A DNA stretch of 64,000 bases from Loigolactobacillus coryniformis subsp. coryniformis KCTC 3167 = DSM 20001 (GTDB lineage: Bacteria; Bacillota; Bacilli; Lactobacillales; Lactobacillaceae), in the NCBI RefSeq assembly GCF_002706425.1, contig NZ_CP017713.1:1116001-1180000 (forward strand). Reading direction: 5' to 3'. The notes under the pieces were generated by a model. That model did not search any database. It had not been told where the DNA came from and saw only the letters and a list, made by a program, of their open reading frames with translations. The position numbers and the translations under genes were made by a program. This document shows, one piece after another, positions 34,982-44,421 of the stretch; the first letter of the stretch is position 1, and every line of letters starts with the position of its first letter.

Positions 34982-36002
34982 ATCAAGTTGTGATGAAACC
35001 AGTGTGGCAGTAGTCGAAAATGGGGACACGATCCTATCTAATGTGATCGCCTCGCAGATCAATAGTCAAAAGCGTTTCGGTGGTGTGGTTCCTGAAGTCG
35101 CTAGTCGGCATCATGTGGAGCAAGTCACTTTGTGTGCAGAAGAAGCAATGACTCAAGCAGGTGTGACTTATGCCGATTTAACAGCGGTGGCAGTGACTTA
35201 TGGTCCTGGTTTAGTTGGTGCACTGTTGATTGGTGTTTCGGCAGCTAAAGCAGTGGCCTTTGCCCATCAATTACCATTGGTACCAGTCAATCATATGGCT
35301 GGCCATATCTACGCTGCGCGCTTAGTTAAGCCATTAACTTATCCGTTGTTGGCGTTGCTAGTTTCTGGTGGACACACGGAGATCGTTTATATGCGCGCAG
35401 CAGGGGAATTTGAGATTATTGGTGATACGCGGGATGATGCTGCAGGTGAAGCTTTTGACAAAGTTGGTCGGGTACTAAATCTCGCTTATCCAGCTGGTAA
35501 AAAGATCGATGAGCTGGCTAAGCAAGGTCAAGATACATTTGATTTCCCCCGGGCAATGATCAAAGAAGCTAATTACGATTTTAGCTTTAGCGGGTTGAAG
35601 AGTGCGTTTATTAATACGGTGCACAATGCTGAACAACGTGGCGAGGAGCTTTCACGTGCAGATCTGGCTGCTAGTTTTCAAGCTAGTGTGATCGATGTAA
35701 TCGTGACTAAAACAATGCGAGCGGTTCATGAATATGGTGTTAAGCAGTTGGTCATGGCCGGCGGTGTGGCGGCTAATAGTGGATTGCGGGCTCGTTTCCA
35801 GCAAGAAATTGCCGCGCAAACGCCAGATGTAGATTTCGTAGTGCCACCGTTACGTTTATGCGCCGACAATGGGGCGATGATCGGTGCTGCGGCGCATGTT
35901 TTCTATCACCAAGGGATTCGCGCGGATGGTCATTTAAACGCTAAACCAGGTCTGTCATTTGATTATATGACGCCCGCACGACAGGCGGAATTAGTTAACT
36001 AG
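34935..36002 (+). CDS. tsaD: tRNA threonylcarbamoyltransferase TsaD
   Basis: A 355-residue ASKHA-fold enzyme that places the threonylcarbamoyl group on A37 of ANN-decoding tRNAs. [19 protein letters not shown], the metal-binding [20 protein letters not shown] and [12 protein letters not shown] are diagnostic. ATG 34935 (or 34938) follows GGAAGGAATCG. The TsaC/YwlC partner is at 62660; tsaE is not in the window. Confidence 0.95.
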   Translation: MMENKSQQRELILAFESSCDETSVAVVENGDTILSNVIASQINSQKRFGGVVPEVASRHHVEQVTLCAEEAMTQAGVTYADLTAVAVTYGPGLVGALLIGVSAAKAVAFAHQLPLVPVNHMAGHIYAARLVKPLTYPLLALLVSGGHTEIVYMRAAGEFEIIGDTRDDAAGEAFDKVGRVLNLAYPAGKKIDELAKQGQDTFDFPRAMIKEANYDFSFSGLKSAFINTVHNAEQRGEELSRADLAASFQASVIDVIVTKTMRAVHEYGVKQLVMAGGVAANSGLRARFQQEIAAQTPDVDFVVPPLRLCADNGAMIGAAAHVFYHQGIRADGHLNAKPGLSFDYMTPARQAELVN

Positions 36003-36007
36003 CATGC

Positions 36008-36040
36008 AAAAAAAGATTGCCATGGTGGCAATCTTTTTTA
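36008..36040. terminator. Bidirectional terminator between tsaD and the ABC-F gene
   Basis: AAAAGATTGCCA / TGGCAATCTTTT with a 3-base loop and flanking A and T runs; it overlaps the last bases of the ABC-F gene. Confidence 0.9.
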
Positions 36041-37987
36041 TTTTGCATGTAATTCTTCTAGCGCCAAGCTTTGTTGTTCCCACTGATCCTCAACTGTTTG
36101 TTGTTGCTGGTGAATGGCTTCCAGTTGTTGCTGCAAGTCGTTTAGTTTGGCAGGGTCTTGTAAAGTATCGGGTTGGGTCATCGCCAATTGTAATTGTTGA
36201 TCTTGCTGGTCCAACTCTTCTAATTGGTGCTCTAATGCGGTAACTTCACGTTGTAATTTGCGTTCTTGTTTTTGTTGTTCCTTATTTAACTGATATTGTT
36301 GTTGATCAGTGCTTGGTGCCGCACTGGTAGCAGTAACGGTTTCTGGTGCTTTTTCGGCAGCAATCGCAGCAGCCTCAGCTTTTTTATCCAAATAATAGTC
36401 ATAATTACCTAAGTAAGTTTCAGTACCTTGGCGCGACAATTCAACGGTCAAGGTGGCTAGATTATTCATGAAATAACGATCATGGGAGACGAAAAGGATC
36501 GTGCCATCATAATTTCGTAACGCTTCTTCCAAAACTTCTTTACTATCAATATCCAAATGGTTAGTCGGCTCATCTAAAATCAAAAAGTTATTGTGATTCA
36601 TGGCTAGTTTAACCAGCATTAACTGGGCACGTTCACCACCGGAAAGGCTGGCTACTGATTTTTCAACGTTGCTACCGGTGAATAAAAAGCTACCGAGAAT
36701 GCGGCGAATGTCAGCTTCTGGCATCATCGGGTGTTCATCCCAAATTTCGCCTAAAACAGTTTTCTGATTGTGTAAGTTTTCCTGCTCTTGATCATAATAA
36801 CCAACGTCCACACCAGTGCCAAATTGGGCTGCACCGTGTAAAAAGCTGATCTGGCCTAGAATGCTTTTAAGTAGCGTCGATTTGCCGACTCCGTTTGGTC
36901 CAGTGATGGCGATGGCTTGGTGACGTTTCACTTGTAAGTTGATCGGATCGGCCAAAATGGTATCACCGTAACCAACAGCGGCATTAGTTACCGTTAAAAC
37001 CTCATTGCCAGAAGGTTTGTCTGCGGTAAAACTAAAACGAACCGTTTTATCATCGTTTTGTGGTCTTTCCAGCCGCTGAATTTTTTCCAGTTGTTTCCGG
37101 CGGCTTTGCGCACGTTTAGTGGTGGAAGCACGGACAATATTTTTGTCGACGAAATCCTGTAATTTAGCGATTTCCGCCTGTTGTTTTTCGTATGCCTTCC
37201 ATTCCTGTGCTAAATTAGCAGCCTTTTGTTCACGATAACGGGTGTAGTTACCGTGATAATGTCGCGTTGTATGTTGGCTAAGATCATACACTTCAGTGGC
37301 TACTTTATCGAGGAAATACTGATCATGGGAGACGATCAGTAGGGCACCGGCATAGCCTTGTAGATACCCTTCGAGCCAGGTTAATGTATCAATATCCAAA
37401 TGGTTGGTCGGTTCATCTAAGATCAGTAGATCGTGTTTTTCCAGTAAAAGTTTGGCTAAGGCTAAGCGTGATTTCTGTCCGCCGGAAAGGTCACTGACGC
37501 GATGTTCATAATAGTCAGCATCGAAGCCGAATCCATGCAAAACGTTGCGGATTTCTGCTTCATAGCCATAACCATTACGTTCGGTAAAAGTATGCTGCAG
37601 TTGTTCATAGCGTTTAAGCGCTTGTTGATAAGCTTCATCATCGGTCAATAATTGTTTGTCACCGAGTTGAGCTTCTAATTGATGCATTTGCTGTTCCATT
37701 TCACGTAAATCGGCGAAAACGGTCAACATTTCTGCAAAAATCGTGTGCTCCGAATCCAGACCAGTATCTTGTGATAAATATCCGATACTAACACCTTTAC
37801 TGGTAATTACTTGGCCTTCGTCAGGTGGGTTCTGGCCGATCAAAATTTTTAATAAGGTTGATTTGCCGATGCCGTTACGCCCGACTAAAGCAACGCGTGC
37901 GTTACTTTGAACTTCTAATTGTACGTTTTCAAACAAAACTTCTGCACCGAAGCGCCGGGCAACGTTTTGTGCTTGTAATAATATCAC
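36038..37987 (-). CDS. ABC-F family ATPase (YdiF-like translation factor)
   Basis: A 649-residue protein with two ATP-binding domains and no membrane part. Walker A motifs are GRNGIGKST and GPNGVGKST, signatures LSGGQKSRLALA and LSGGERAQLMLV, Walker B LLILDEPTNHLD and FLILDEPTNHLD. The linker between the domains (about residues 245-330) is rich in charged residues, and a C-terminal coiled coil (about 560-649) is rich in Gln and Glu. ABC-F proteins act on the ribosome. The start is GTG 37987. A resistance role cannot be judged from sequence; the location beside tsaD and rex is typical of core genes. Confidence 0.92.
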   Translation of the reverse strand: MILLQAQNVARRFGAEVLFENVQLEVQSNARVALVGRNGIGKSTLLKILIGQNPPDEGQVITSKGVSIGYLSQDTGLDSEHTIFAEMLTVFADLREMEQQMHQLEAQLGDKQLLTDDEAYQQALKRYEQLQHTFTERNGYGYEAEIRNVLHGFGFDADYYEHRVSDLSGGQKSRLALAKLLLEKHDLLILDEPTNHLDIDTLTWLEGYLQGYAGALLIVSHDQYFLDKVATEVYDLSQHTTRHYHGNYTRYREQKAANLAQEWKAYEKQQAEIAKLQDFVDKNIVRASTTKRAQSRRKQLEKIQRLERPQNDDKTVRFSFTADKPSGNEVLTVTNAAVGYGDTILADPINLQVKRHQAIAITGPNGVGKSTLLKSILGQISFLHGAAQFGTGVDVGYYDQEQENLHNQKTVLGEIWDEHPMMPEADIRRILGSFLFTGSNVEKSVASLSGGERAQLMLVKLAMNHNNFLILDEPTNHLDIDSKEVLEEALRNYDGTILFVSHDRYFMNNLATLTVELSRQGTETYLGNYDYYLDKKAEAAAIAAEKAPETVTATSAAPSTDQQQYQLNKEQQKQERKLQREVTALEHQLEELDQQDQQLQLAMTQPDTLQDPAKLNDLQQQLEAIHQQQQTVEDQWEQQSLALEELHAK

Positions 37988-38188
37988 GAGGTTCGCTTCT
38001 TTCTGAATGAATTATTCGCTTATTTAAATGGTAGAACAATAACTGTAAATTGACTATTCCTTGGTTAAATCACTACAATTATTAATGATGCTTTGCGCAA
38101 ATTCTTTTTTAGCGGTCATTGAGTAATTTTTAGATACTCTTTAGTCTACCATATCTTGCTAGTTTCAGGACTGCATGTGCAAAATATG

Positions 38189-38261
38189 TTGTGAGCAATC
38201 AATTGCTTTTCACAAGTAAATACAGTATGATAACAAGTGTTATTAAGAAATTAATTCACAA
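38189..38261. promoter_or_regulatory. Possible Rex-type operator elements upstream of rex
   Basis: TTGTGA (38189-38194) and TTCACAA (38209-38215) face each other but are 14 bases apart rather than the usual 6; another TTCACAA lies at 38255-38261, and ATAACAAGTGTTAT (38230-38243) is an inverted repeat. Rex often regulates its own gene, but the spacing is not canonical. Confidence 0.3.
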
Positions 38262-38291
38262 GTAAAAAAAACATAGTTTGGAGTTGAGCGA

Positions 38292-38951
38292 ATGGCTGAA
38301 GCAAAAATACCTAAGGCAACGGCAAAACGGTTGCCAATTTATTATCGTTACTTAAATATCTTATTTAATGCCGGCAAGCAGCGCGTTTCTTCTACAGAGC
38401 TTTCTGAAGCAGTTCAAGTTGACTCGGCGACGATTCGTCGTGATTTTTCATATTTTGGTGCACTAGGCAAACGTGGCTATGGTTACGATGTTGAAAGTTT
38501 GTTAAACTTTTTTAAAAAGACGTTGAATCAAGACCGTTTGACTAACGTTGCTTTGATTGGTGTTGGTAATTTAGGTCATGCCTTGTTGAACTATAATTTC
38601 CGTCAGACCAATAGTGTGCGTATCAGTGCCGCTTTTGATATTAATGAAGAGATCGCCAATACGATTCAAAGTGGGGTACCTGTCTACCCAATGGCTGAGA
38701 TGAAGGAACAACTGCAGATTCAGCAAATCGATGTCGCTATTTTAACAGTACCAATTGAGGACGCACAAAAAGTGGCGGACGAATTAGTAACGGCCGGCGT
38801 TAAAGGTATCATGAACTTTACCCCGATCCGTATTTCGGTCCCTACGACGGTGCGTGTACAAAATGTTGATTTAGCTAATGAATTACAAACATTGATTTAT
38901 TTCTTAGATCATTATGGTAGTGAAAATACTGATAATTCAACGACTGATTAA
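38292..38951 (+). CDS. rex: Redox-sensing transcriptional repressor Rex
   Basis: A 219-residue repressor that senses the NADH/NAD ratio. Residues 1-80 hold the winged helix ([48 protein letters not shown]) and residues 85-215 the Rossmann domain with [16 protein letters not shown]. It usually represses fermentative and reductive genes at low NADH, which could include the dehydrogenases in this window; no canonical Rex box is visible there. The ATG follows TTGGAGTTGAGCG. Confidence 0.95.
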   Translation: MAEAKIPKATAKRLPIYYRYLNILFNAGKQRVSSTELSEAVQVDSATIRRDFSYFGALGKRGYGYDVESLLNFFKKTLNQDRLTNVALIGVGNLGHALLNYNFRQTNSVRISAAFDINEEIANTIQSGVPVYPMAEMKEQLQIQQIDVAILTVPIEDAQKVADELVTAGVKGIMNFTPIRISVPTTVRVQNVDLANELQTLIYFLDHYGSENTDNSTTD

Positions 38952-38988
38952 GCGCGCGATAGGCCATTTGGCTATCACGTGCTTTTTT
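38950..38988 (+). terminator. rex terminator
   Basis: AAGCGCGCGATAGGCC and GGCTATCACGTGCTT form a long, slightly mismatched stem followed by T's. Confidence 0.8.
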
Positions 38989-39070
38989 ATACTTCATTGC
39001 GGCGCGGAGACAAAAAGTATGATAGGATAAGAGTGAATGGGTTTACAGTCATCTATCTGGAGGGATTTAG

Positions 39071-40003
39071 ATGCTATATTTAAAACATGGGCTGCAAGGC
39101 TGGCTACTTAGTGGTAGTATACTGCTAGGATTAGGCTTATGGGGCACACAAACGAATGCAGCAATAACACCAGCAATGGTGCCAACAGCACCAGATCGTA
39201 CCGCAGTTGTTTCTGAACCGCAGCAATCGTTAATGGCAGATTTGGCGGCACCGGTGACTAATGCGGTAGCGCCAGCAACGGATACCGCAGTACCGGAAGC
39301 TAAAGCAGCTACTGGTGCATTGGATAATGCAACTTTGCCAGTGACACCAGCAACAACTACTAGGACGGTTAATGAATCTACGCTAGTTCCGCAACCAGAA
39401 GAGTCAGCGGCTTCTTCTGCAGCTAGCAGTGCAGCACCCGCAGCTATGCAATCGGCTGCGGATACTAGAAATGAGACCGCAACTTCAGCTACAGCATTAC
39501 CGGAGAGAAAAAGCCAATCGGTGGCACAAAGTACAGTACCAATGGCAACAATCAGCGAAGAAGCAGCTAAAAGTAGTGCACCCGTAGCTGCACAATCAGT
39601 AGCGAGTTCTGATACTAAGAAAACAGTGGCAGATAAAAAAATAGGGCAAGCTGATTTATTCGCCGATTTAGAATCCGCTGAATTAGCTCCAGAGAAGCCG
39701 GCAACAATTACCGCTGCGCAGGAAAACAAAAAGGATACCCCATTTAAGATTGTTCAAGATGTAACGGCAAAACAGAGTAGTAAAGCAAAAGTAGGCGTAA
39801 GGACACCAACTGAATCTACAATTACGGCACAAGTAACTAGCATGATTGAAGTGGCGCACAAGGCTAAACAAAAACAACCAACTTCTATTTTCGCCGCTTT
39901 ACTTCCAGCAACTGGCGAACACATTAACTTTTTATTGAGTCTGGCTGGAATTGGGTTGATCAGCAGCGCAATTATCTTGTTAAAACGTAATTGGGCACAT
40001 TAA
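39071..40003 (+). CDS. LPXTG-anchored Ala/Ser/Thr-rich surface protein
   Basis: A 310-residue secreted protein. A signal peptide (hydrophobic residues about 10-27, cut after NAA) leads into about 230 residues of low-complexity sequence rich in Ala, Ser, Thr and Pro. The C-terminus has the sortase motif LPATGE at about residue 278, a hydrophobic helix and a KRN tail. No folded domain is evident, so it may be a wall-spanning stalk or glycosylation target. The ATG follows GGAGGGATTTAG. In many lactobacilli rex is followed by groES-groEL; here this gene and a tRNA gene follow instead. Confidence 0.78.
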   Translation: MLYLKHGLQGWLLSGSILLGLGLWGTQTNAAITPAMVPTAPDRTAVVSEPQQSLMADLAAPVTNAVAPATDTAVPEAKAATGALDNATLPVTPATTTRTVNESTLVPQPEESAASSAASSAAPAAMQSAADTRNETATSATALPERKSQSVAQSTVPMATISEEAAKSSAPVAAQSVASSDTKKTVADKKIGQADLFADLESAELAPEKPATITAAQENKKDTPFKIVQDVTAKQSSKAKVGVRTPTESTITAQVTSMIEVAHKAKQKQPTSIFAALLPATGEHINFLLSLAGIGLISSAIILLKRNWAH

Positions 40004-40027
40004 TTGCATAAAAAATCAAATTTATAA

Positions 40028-40056
40028 TTGACAGCTAGCTGTTTTTTCGGTAAACT
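40028..40056 (+). promoter_or_regulatory. Promoter of the tRNA-Gln gene
   Basis: TTGACA (40028-40033), 17-base spacer, TAAACT (40051-40056), 28 bases before the tRNA. Confidence 0.75.
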
Positions 40057-40084
40057 ATTAGTCGTTGATGAGATTTCACATCAT

Positions 40085-40156
40085 TGGGTAATAGCGAAAT
40101 GGTAACGCAACGGACTCTGAATCCGTAATTTCTAGGTTCGATCCCTAGTTACCCAA
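40085..40156 (+). tRNA. tRNA-Gln (anticodon CTG)
   Basis: Acceptor arms TGGGTAA / TTACCCA, with the U1-A72 pair typical of tRNA-Gln. Anticodon stem ACGGA / TCCGT with loop CTCTGAA, giving anticodon CTG (reads CAG). T-loop GGTTCGATCC. No encoded CCA. A terminator follows at 40170. Confidence 0.88.
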
Positions 40157-40169
40157 TTTTTATAAGCGT

Positions 40170-40214
40170 AGACCGTCACCAGTGCTTAGAAGCGCCGGTA
40201 TGACGGTCTTTTTG
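40170..40214 (+). terminator. Terminator after tRNA-Gln
   Basis: AGACCGTCA...TGACGGTCT followed by T's. Confidence 0.85.
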
Positions 40215-40494
40215 TTTATTATCTTGAAAATTTTGACAAAATTGATCATCGTGTGAAAGCGACGGTAGTGACTGCGTTGATCGTAAAAAAATTAGGTGTT
40301 TTTGACTGTAAATTATATTTCGTCATTGCCTAAAATGCGTGGCGGATTAGCTTAATGATTCTCCTAAACAGGGTATTGACTAAGGAAGTGGGTTGTTGTG
40401 TACGCAGGTATTAAGCGACTTTTAATCATTGGCGGTTAGTGCCAGTGTATTGCTCATTATCAGTCTTTAAGCGTTATTGCTTCTTACATGCAAA
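40215..40494. other. Intergenic stretch without recognised features
   Basis: About 280 bases between the tRNA-Gln terminator and the terminator of the aldehyde dehydrogenase gene. I see no convincing ORF, repeat or RNA structure. Confidence 0.5.
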
Positions 40495-40530
40495 CAAAAA
40501 GCCTTACCGGTAGCTAAACCATGTAAGGCC
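40495..40530 (-). terminator. Terminator of the aldehyde dehydrogenase gene
   Basis: GCCTTAC (40501-40507) with GTAAGGC (40523-40529), followed by T5 on the minus strand. Confidence 0.75.
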
Positions 40531-40536
40531 CAAAGT

Positions 40537-41904
40537 TTATTCGCTGATTGTTTTGGCATTGGCAAATTCACGAATACCTAAATCACCTAGTTCGCGACCG
40601 TAACCTGATTGCTTAATACCGCCAAAGGGCAGTTCAGGGTAAGAGGTCAGCATGTGATTGAGCGCAATTTGTCCCGTCTCGATCTGGTCAGCTAACTTAC
40701 GGGCGTGCGCGATATCACCCGTAAAAATGGTGCCGCCTAGGCCGCGTTGTGACTGATTGGCTAGTCTAAGTATTTCTTCATCCGAACTTGCTCGATAAAC
40801 TTGCGCCACTGGTCCAAATAATTCGGTATCGTACAGCGGGTGATCAAAGGCCATCCCTTCTAGAATAAGTGGCTTAAAACCAGCCCCGGGTCCTGCGATC
40901 GGGGTATTTTGCCCCCAAATTAGTTTGGTGCCACCGTTGATGATCGCATCGACTTGTTCCTGTAGTTGTTGCTGGGCTTTTTTGGAAGATAGCGGTGCTA
41001 GTGTGGTCGCGGGGTCCATTGGGTCGCCGAGTTGACGTTGTGCAAAGGCTGCACTCATGCCGCTGATAAAATCATCATAGACGGCTTCATGGATGATAAA
41101 GCGCTTGGCCGCGGTGCACACTTGACCGGCATTATTTAAGCGTCCAGCCACGCCAGCTTGAATGGCTTTTTCCAGATCGGCATCGGCTAAAACAACGAAA
41201 ACATCGGTTCCACCCAGTTCCATAGTTGACTTGCGTAAATTTTTACCAGCAATTGCGGCGATTTTCTGCCCAGCTCCAGCCGAACCGGTGAAGGCCACAC
41301 CTTGTATGCGATGGTCGGCAATGATTTGCGCCACTTGTTCATAGTTAATGAATAAATTTTTAAATGCGCCAGTTGGTAAGCCGGCTTGGATCGTCGCCGT
41401 TTCAAACGCTTGGGCACATTCAGGGATGATACTAGGATCCTTAAGTAACACTGGGTTACCGAGTATAAAGTTGGGCGCAAAAACGCGCATGATCTGTGTA
41501 AACGGAAAGTTCCATGGTTCGATCGTCATGATTGCGCCAATCGAATGCAATCTGACGTACGCTGGACCATTAGGTGCGTCGGGGTAGGGAACGTCCTGCA
41601 ATAAGTGAGCGCCGTTTTGGACATAATATGCAGCAAAGTCGGCGGCTTTTTTAACTTCGGCTTGTGCTTCAGTCCATAACTTGCCCATATTGGTTGTTAT
41701 TGGTGTGGCGTATTGGGGAACATTTTGTCGTAGTTCGGTGACCAGTTGTTGCAATAAGCGGGTGCGTTCAGCAATGGCCTGGCGTTTAGCTGTTTGATAA
41801 AAGTCTTGGGCATTAGCTAAGGCCTGTTCGACTTGTTGAGCGGTCGTTGCGGGAAATTCACGAATCAGCTTACCAGTGTAGGGATTGATTGCACGATATG
41901 CCAT
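40537..41904 (-). CDS. NAD(P)-dependent aldehyde / succinate-semialdehyde dehydrogenase
   Basis: A 455-residue aldehyde dehydrogenase. The catalytic cysteine lies in NNAGQVCTAAKRF (about residue 263), the general-base glutamate in STMELGGTDVF (about 230), and the C-terminal block LPFGGIKQSGYGRELGD is typical of succinate-semialdehyde dehydrogenases (GabD type). It oxidises an aldehyde to an acid. The ATG follows an AGGAGCTG-type site. It is monocistronic, so the physiological substrate cannot be told from context. Confidence 0.88.
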   Translation of the reverse strand: MAYRAINPYTGKLIREFPATTAQQVEQALANAQDFYQTAKRQAIAERTRLLQQLVTELRQNVPQYATPITTNMGKLWTEAQAEVKKAADFAAYYVQNGAHLLQDVPYPDAPNGPAYVRLHSIGAIMTIEPWNFPFTQIMRVFAPNFILGNPVLLKDPSIIPECAQAFETATIQAGLPTGAFKNLFINYEQVAQIIADHRIQGVAFTGSAGAGQKIAAIAGKNLRKSTMELGGTDVFVVLADADLEKAIQAGVAGRLNNAGQVCTAAKRFIIHEAVYDDFISGMSAAFAQRQLGDPMDPATTLAPLSSKKAQQQLQEQVDAIINGGTKLIWGQNTPIAGPGAGFKPLILEGMAFDHPLYDTELFGPVAQVYRASSDEEILRLANQSQRGLGGTIFTGDIAHARKLADQIETGQIALNHMLTSYPELPFGGIKQSGYGRELGDLGIREFANAKTISE

Positions 41905-42082
41905 TTTGTTCAGCTCCTTTTCCTATTTAAGTCTATTTTGCCGAATTTATTGTGAAAACACAAAATAGATGCGTCTAAAGTAATTAATTGCTGATTTATG
42001 ATTAGGTTTTCCGCTATTTCGATAATTGGTCGGTGAAATAGTCCGGGTCAGGGCATGTGATCAAATCGCTGAGTATAAACTG

Positions 42083-42123
42083 AAGCACCCCCACGCCGCG
42101 ATACTAGGGCATGGGGGTGCTTT
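42083..42123 (-). terminator. Terminator of the alpha/beta hydrolase gene
   Basis: AAGCACCCCCA...TGGGGGTGCTT stem, strong in either direction. Confidence 0.85.
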
Positions 42124-42127
42124 ACAT

Positions 42128-43066
42128 TTAATGAACGTATTTTGTCAAAAATTGTTTGATATGTTGTTGGTAAGCTTGAGGCTGTTTGCTAAATGATTTA
42201 ACGTGAGCGGCGCCTTTGACTAACCACATTTCCTTGGGGGAATTGGCGGCGCGGTATAGTTTTTTAGTCATATAGGTAGGTACAAATTTATCGGCGGTCC
42301 CGGTCACAAAATAGATTGGTTTGTGATTTTTATGGACTTGCTTGACGGCGCTGGCTTCTTCAAAGCTATAGCCGGCGCGAATGCGTGTGACTAAGCTGGT
42401 GATCGGCACCAGCGGGTATTTGGGCAAGTTATACTGTTGCTTGGCTTCATAGGTGATCTCGTCTTCGACTGATGTATACGGGCTGTCAACGGCGTAAGCT
42501 TTGATCTGCGGCAATTGATGCTCGCCGCTGGCCATGACCATGCCGGCAGCACCCATGCTGATGCCGAACATGACGATCTTACTATTTTGACCGTTTTTAC
42601 GAACGACTTGGCGGGCCCACAGTAAATAATCGCGGCGATCAAGCCAGCCAAAGCCGATCACGTTACCTTGACTAGCGCCGTGACCACGGTTATCTGGTAG
42701 CAATACATTGTAGCCTAATTGATGAAATAAGGCCGCATAGGCGCCCATTTCTTCCTTGCGGCTCATAAAGCCGTGGGCGATCACTGCTGTTTTATTTGTT
42801 TTCTTGGCCGCTGGGATATAGTCGGCATCTAGTTTGAGTCCGTCAGCAGTGGTTTCGTACCAATGAGTTTTGGTCGTATCCGCAAACCATTTTTTCTGCT
42901 GATACAGCGGATCACTAGGTTTCAGTGTGCTGGTTTTACCGAGGAAATCTTTGGGTCCCGGCACCACTGCTACGTGGTAAAAATACATGCCTGCGCCGAA
43001 TAAGCCGATGATCACGACGCCGATAATAGCTAACAAGGTCAGCCAGATTTTTTTCACAAGAGTCAC
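42128..43066 (-). CDS. Membrane-anchored alpha/beta hydrolase
   Basis: A 312-residue serine hydrolase with one N-terminal membrane helix (residues about 8-30), so the catalytic part probably lies outside the cell. The oxyanion block VIAHGFMSRKEE, the nucleophile elbow GISMGAAG (Ser about 171), and the late YFVTGTADKFVPTYM and GAAHVKSF supply the Asp and His. It resembles the YqkD-like/BAAT-related hydrolases of lactobacilli. Substrate unknown. Confidence 0.85.
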   Translation of the reverse strand: MTLVKKIWLTLLAIIGVVIIGLFGAGMYFYHVAVVPGPKDFLGKTSTLKPSDPLYQQKKWFADTTKTHWYETTADGLKLDADYIPAAKKTNKTAVIAHGFMSRKEEMGAYAALFHQLGYNVLLPDNRGHGASQGNVIGFGWLDRRDYLLWARQVVRKNGQNSKIVMFGISMGAAGMVMASGEHQLPQIKAYAVDSPYTSVEDEITYEAKQQYNLPKYPLVPITSLVTRIRAGYSFEEASAVKQVHKNHKPIYFVTGTADKFVPTYMTKKLYRAANSPKEMWLVKGAAHVKSFSKQPQAYQQHIKQFLTKYVH

Positions 43067-43228
43067 TTCCTAATTCATAATTGCCGTAAAACGTTAATAG
43101 GATTAACTTATTTATCATAGCCTTAGTAATGGGGTGTTGACAAGTTTTTATGAAAAATGATTGTCCTTTAAGCTATTCTGCCCTACAATATAGGGTATGC
43201 ATTTTTGCAACTAACGAGGGGGCCAATC

Positions 43229-43882
43229 ATGGTGATAATAACAGCAGGGATGATCGGCGTCGGCAAGACCACGCTGACCGGAATGATTGCGGAACATTTA
43301 GGCACACAAGCATTTTTTGAGCCAGTCGGCGATAATCCTGTTTTACCACTTTATTATTCTGATCCAAAAAAATACGGATTTTTACTACAGATTTTCTTTT
43401 TGAATAAACGGTTTGCGATGATCAAAAAAGCGTTGACTGACGATAACAACGTTTTAGATCGTTCAATTTATGAAGATGCGCTGTTTACACGAGAAAATAA
43501 CAAGGAAGGCAACATTAGTGACCAAGAATTTGAGATCTACCTTAAATTATTGGACAATATGATGGCTGAATTACGGAGTATTCCTAAGAAAGCACCTGAT
43601 TTGTTAGTGTACGCCTACGCTGATTTTGAAACGATTTTGTATCGAATCAAAAAACGTGGCCGTGATTATGAACAGGTTGAAAACGACCAAGGTCTTTATG
43701 ATTACTACTTTAAGATCTGGAGTGCCTATAAGGAATGGTTTGAAGCTTACGACGAAGGCCCTAAAATGCGCGTTGACCTGCAACAGTTTGACTTAGCCAA
43801 ACCAGATAATGCGCAAAAAGTGTTACAGATGATCGACAATAAATTGGCCACTGTTCGGCAAACAACTTCCTTAACTAAATGA
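43229..43882 (+). CDS. Deoxynucleoside kinase (dAK/dGK family)
   Basis: A 217-residue salvage kinase phosphorylating deoxyadenosine or deoxyguanosine. P-loop GMIGVGKTTL, substrate motif DRSIYEDALF (the DRS motif), and the RIKKRGRDYEQ lid are clear. ATG 43229 after CGAGGGGGCCAATC is chosen; the open frame begins at 43205. Lactobacilli often carry two tandem copies; only one is here. Confidence 0.9.
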   Translation: MVIITAGMIGVGKTTLTGMIAEHLGTQAFFEPVGDNPVLPLYYSDPKKYGFLLQIFFLNKRFAMIKKALTDDNNVLDRSIYEDALFTRENNKEGNISDQEFEIYLKLLDNMMAELRSIPKKAPDLLVYAYADFETILYRIKKRGRDYEQVENDQGLYDYYFKIWSAYKEWFEAYDEGPKMRVDLQQFDLAKPDNAQKVLQMIDNKLATVRQTTSLTK

Positions 43883-43918
43883 TCTGCAGAAATTTTTTAA
43901 ATTAATTGCGTGATTAGT

Positions 43919-43947
43919 TTGCTATTAACAGGGGGATATGCTACTAT
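43919..43947 (+). promoter_or_regulatory. Promoter of the cold-shock gene
   Basis: TTGCTA (43919-43924), 17-base spacer, TACTAT (43942-43947). It would give a leader of about 120 bases before the ATG, a length typical of cold-shock mRNAs. Confidence 0.6.
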
Positions 43948-44074
43948 ACTTATAGTACTTCTTTGTTCGGAATATTTTGGTTTCAAGTTTCATCGTAAAC
44001 TTCTTCCAATGTACGCCTTTCACAAGATTTACCAAATTATACAGGTCGATTGACCTACAGGAGGATTTTTACAC

Positions 44075-44275
44075 ATGGAATTAGGTACAGTTAAATGGTT
44101 TAACGCAGACAAAGGTTATGGCTTCATTACTCGCGACAATGGCAGCGATGTATTCGTACATTTCTCAGCTATCCAAGGCGAAGGTTACAAGTCTTTAGAA
44201 GAAGGCCAACATGTAACATTTGACGTTGAAGACAGCGATCGTGGCCCACAAGCGACTAACGTTGTTAAAGACTAG
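44075..44275 (+). CDS. csp: Cold-shock protein (CspA family)
   Basis: A 66-residue single-stranded nucleic-acid-binding protein. The RNA-binding motifs KGYGFI and DVFVHF are intact, and the start [15 protein letters not shown] is diagnostic. An AGGAGG site stands 10 bases before the ATG. The long leader suggests cold-dependent control of translation or stability. It ends at a terminator (44290-44320). Confidence 0.95.
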   Translation: MELGTVKWFNADKGYGFITRDNGSDVFVHFSAIQGEGYKSLEEGQHVTFDVEDSDRGPQATNVVKD

Positions 44276-44289
44276 TTACTAGTCTGATG

Positions 44290-44320
44290 AACAGTCTCGA
44301 GTAATCGGGGCTGTTTTTTT
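44290..44320 (+). terminator. Terminator of the cold-shock gene
   Basis: AACAGTCTCGA / TCGGGGCTGTT followed by T7. Confidence 0.85.
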
Positions 44321-44421
44321 GTACCTTGAATATCATTTCGGTTTAAGGCTTGAGTTTCTGTTGGTTTCTTTGTTAAAATCAACATAGTAAGTTGCCATGA
44401 TGTGGAAGGGGTTCAACAAAC

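Noticed and set aside
39067-39729. Long minus-strand frame opposite the LPXTG protein gene
   Set aside because: A shadow frame caused by the repetitive Ala/Ser/Thr codons; no ribosome site or plausible product.
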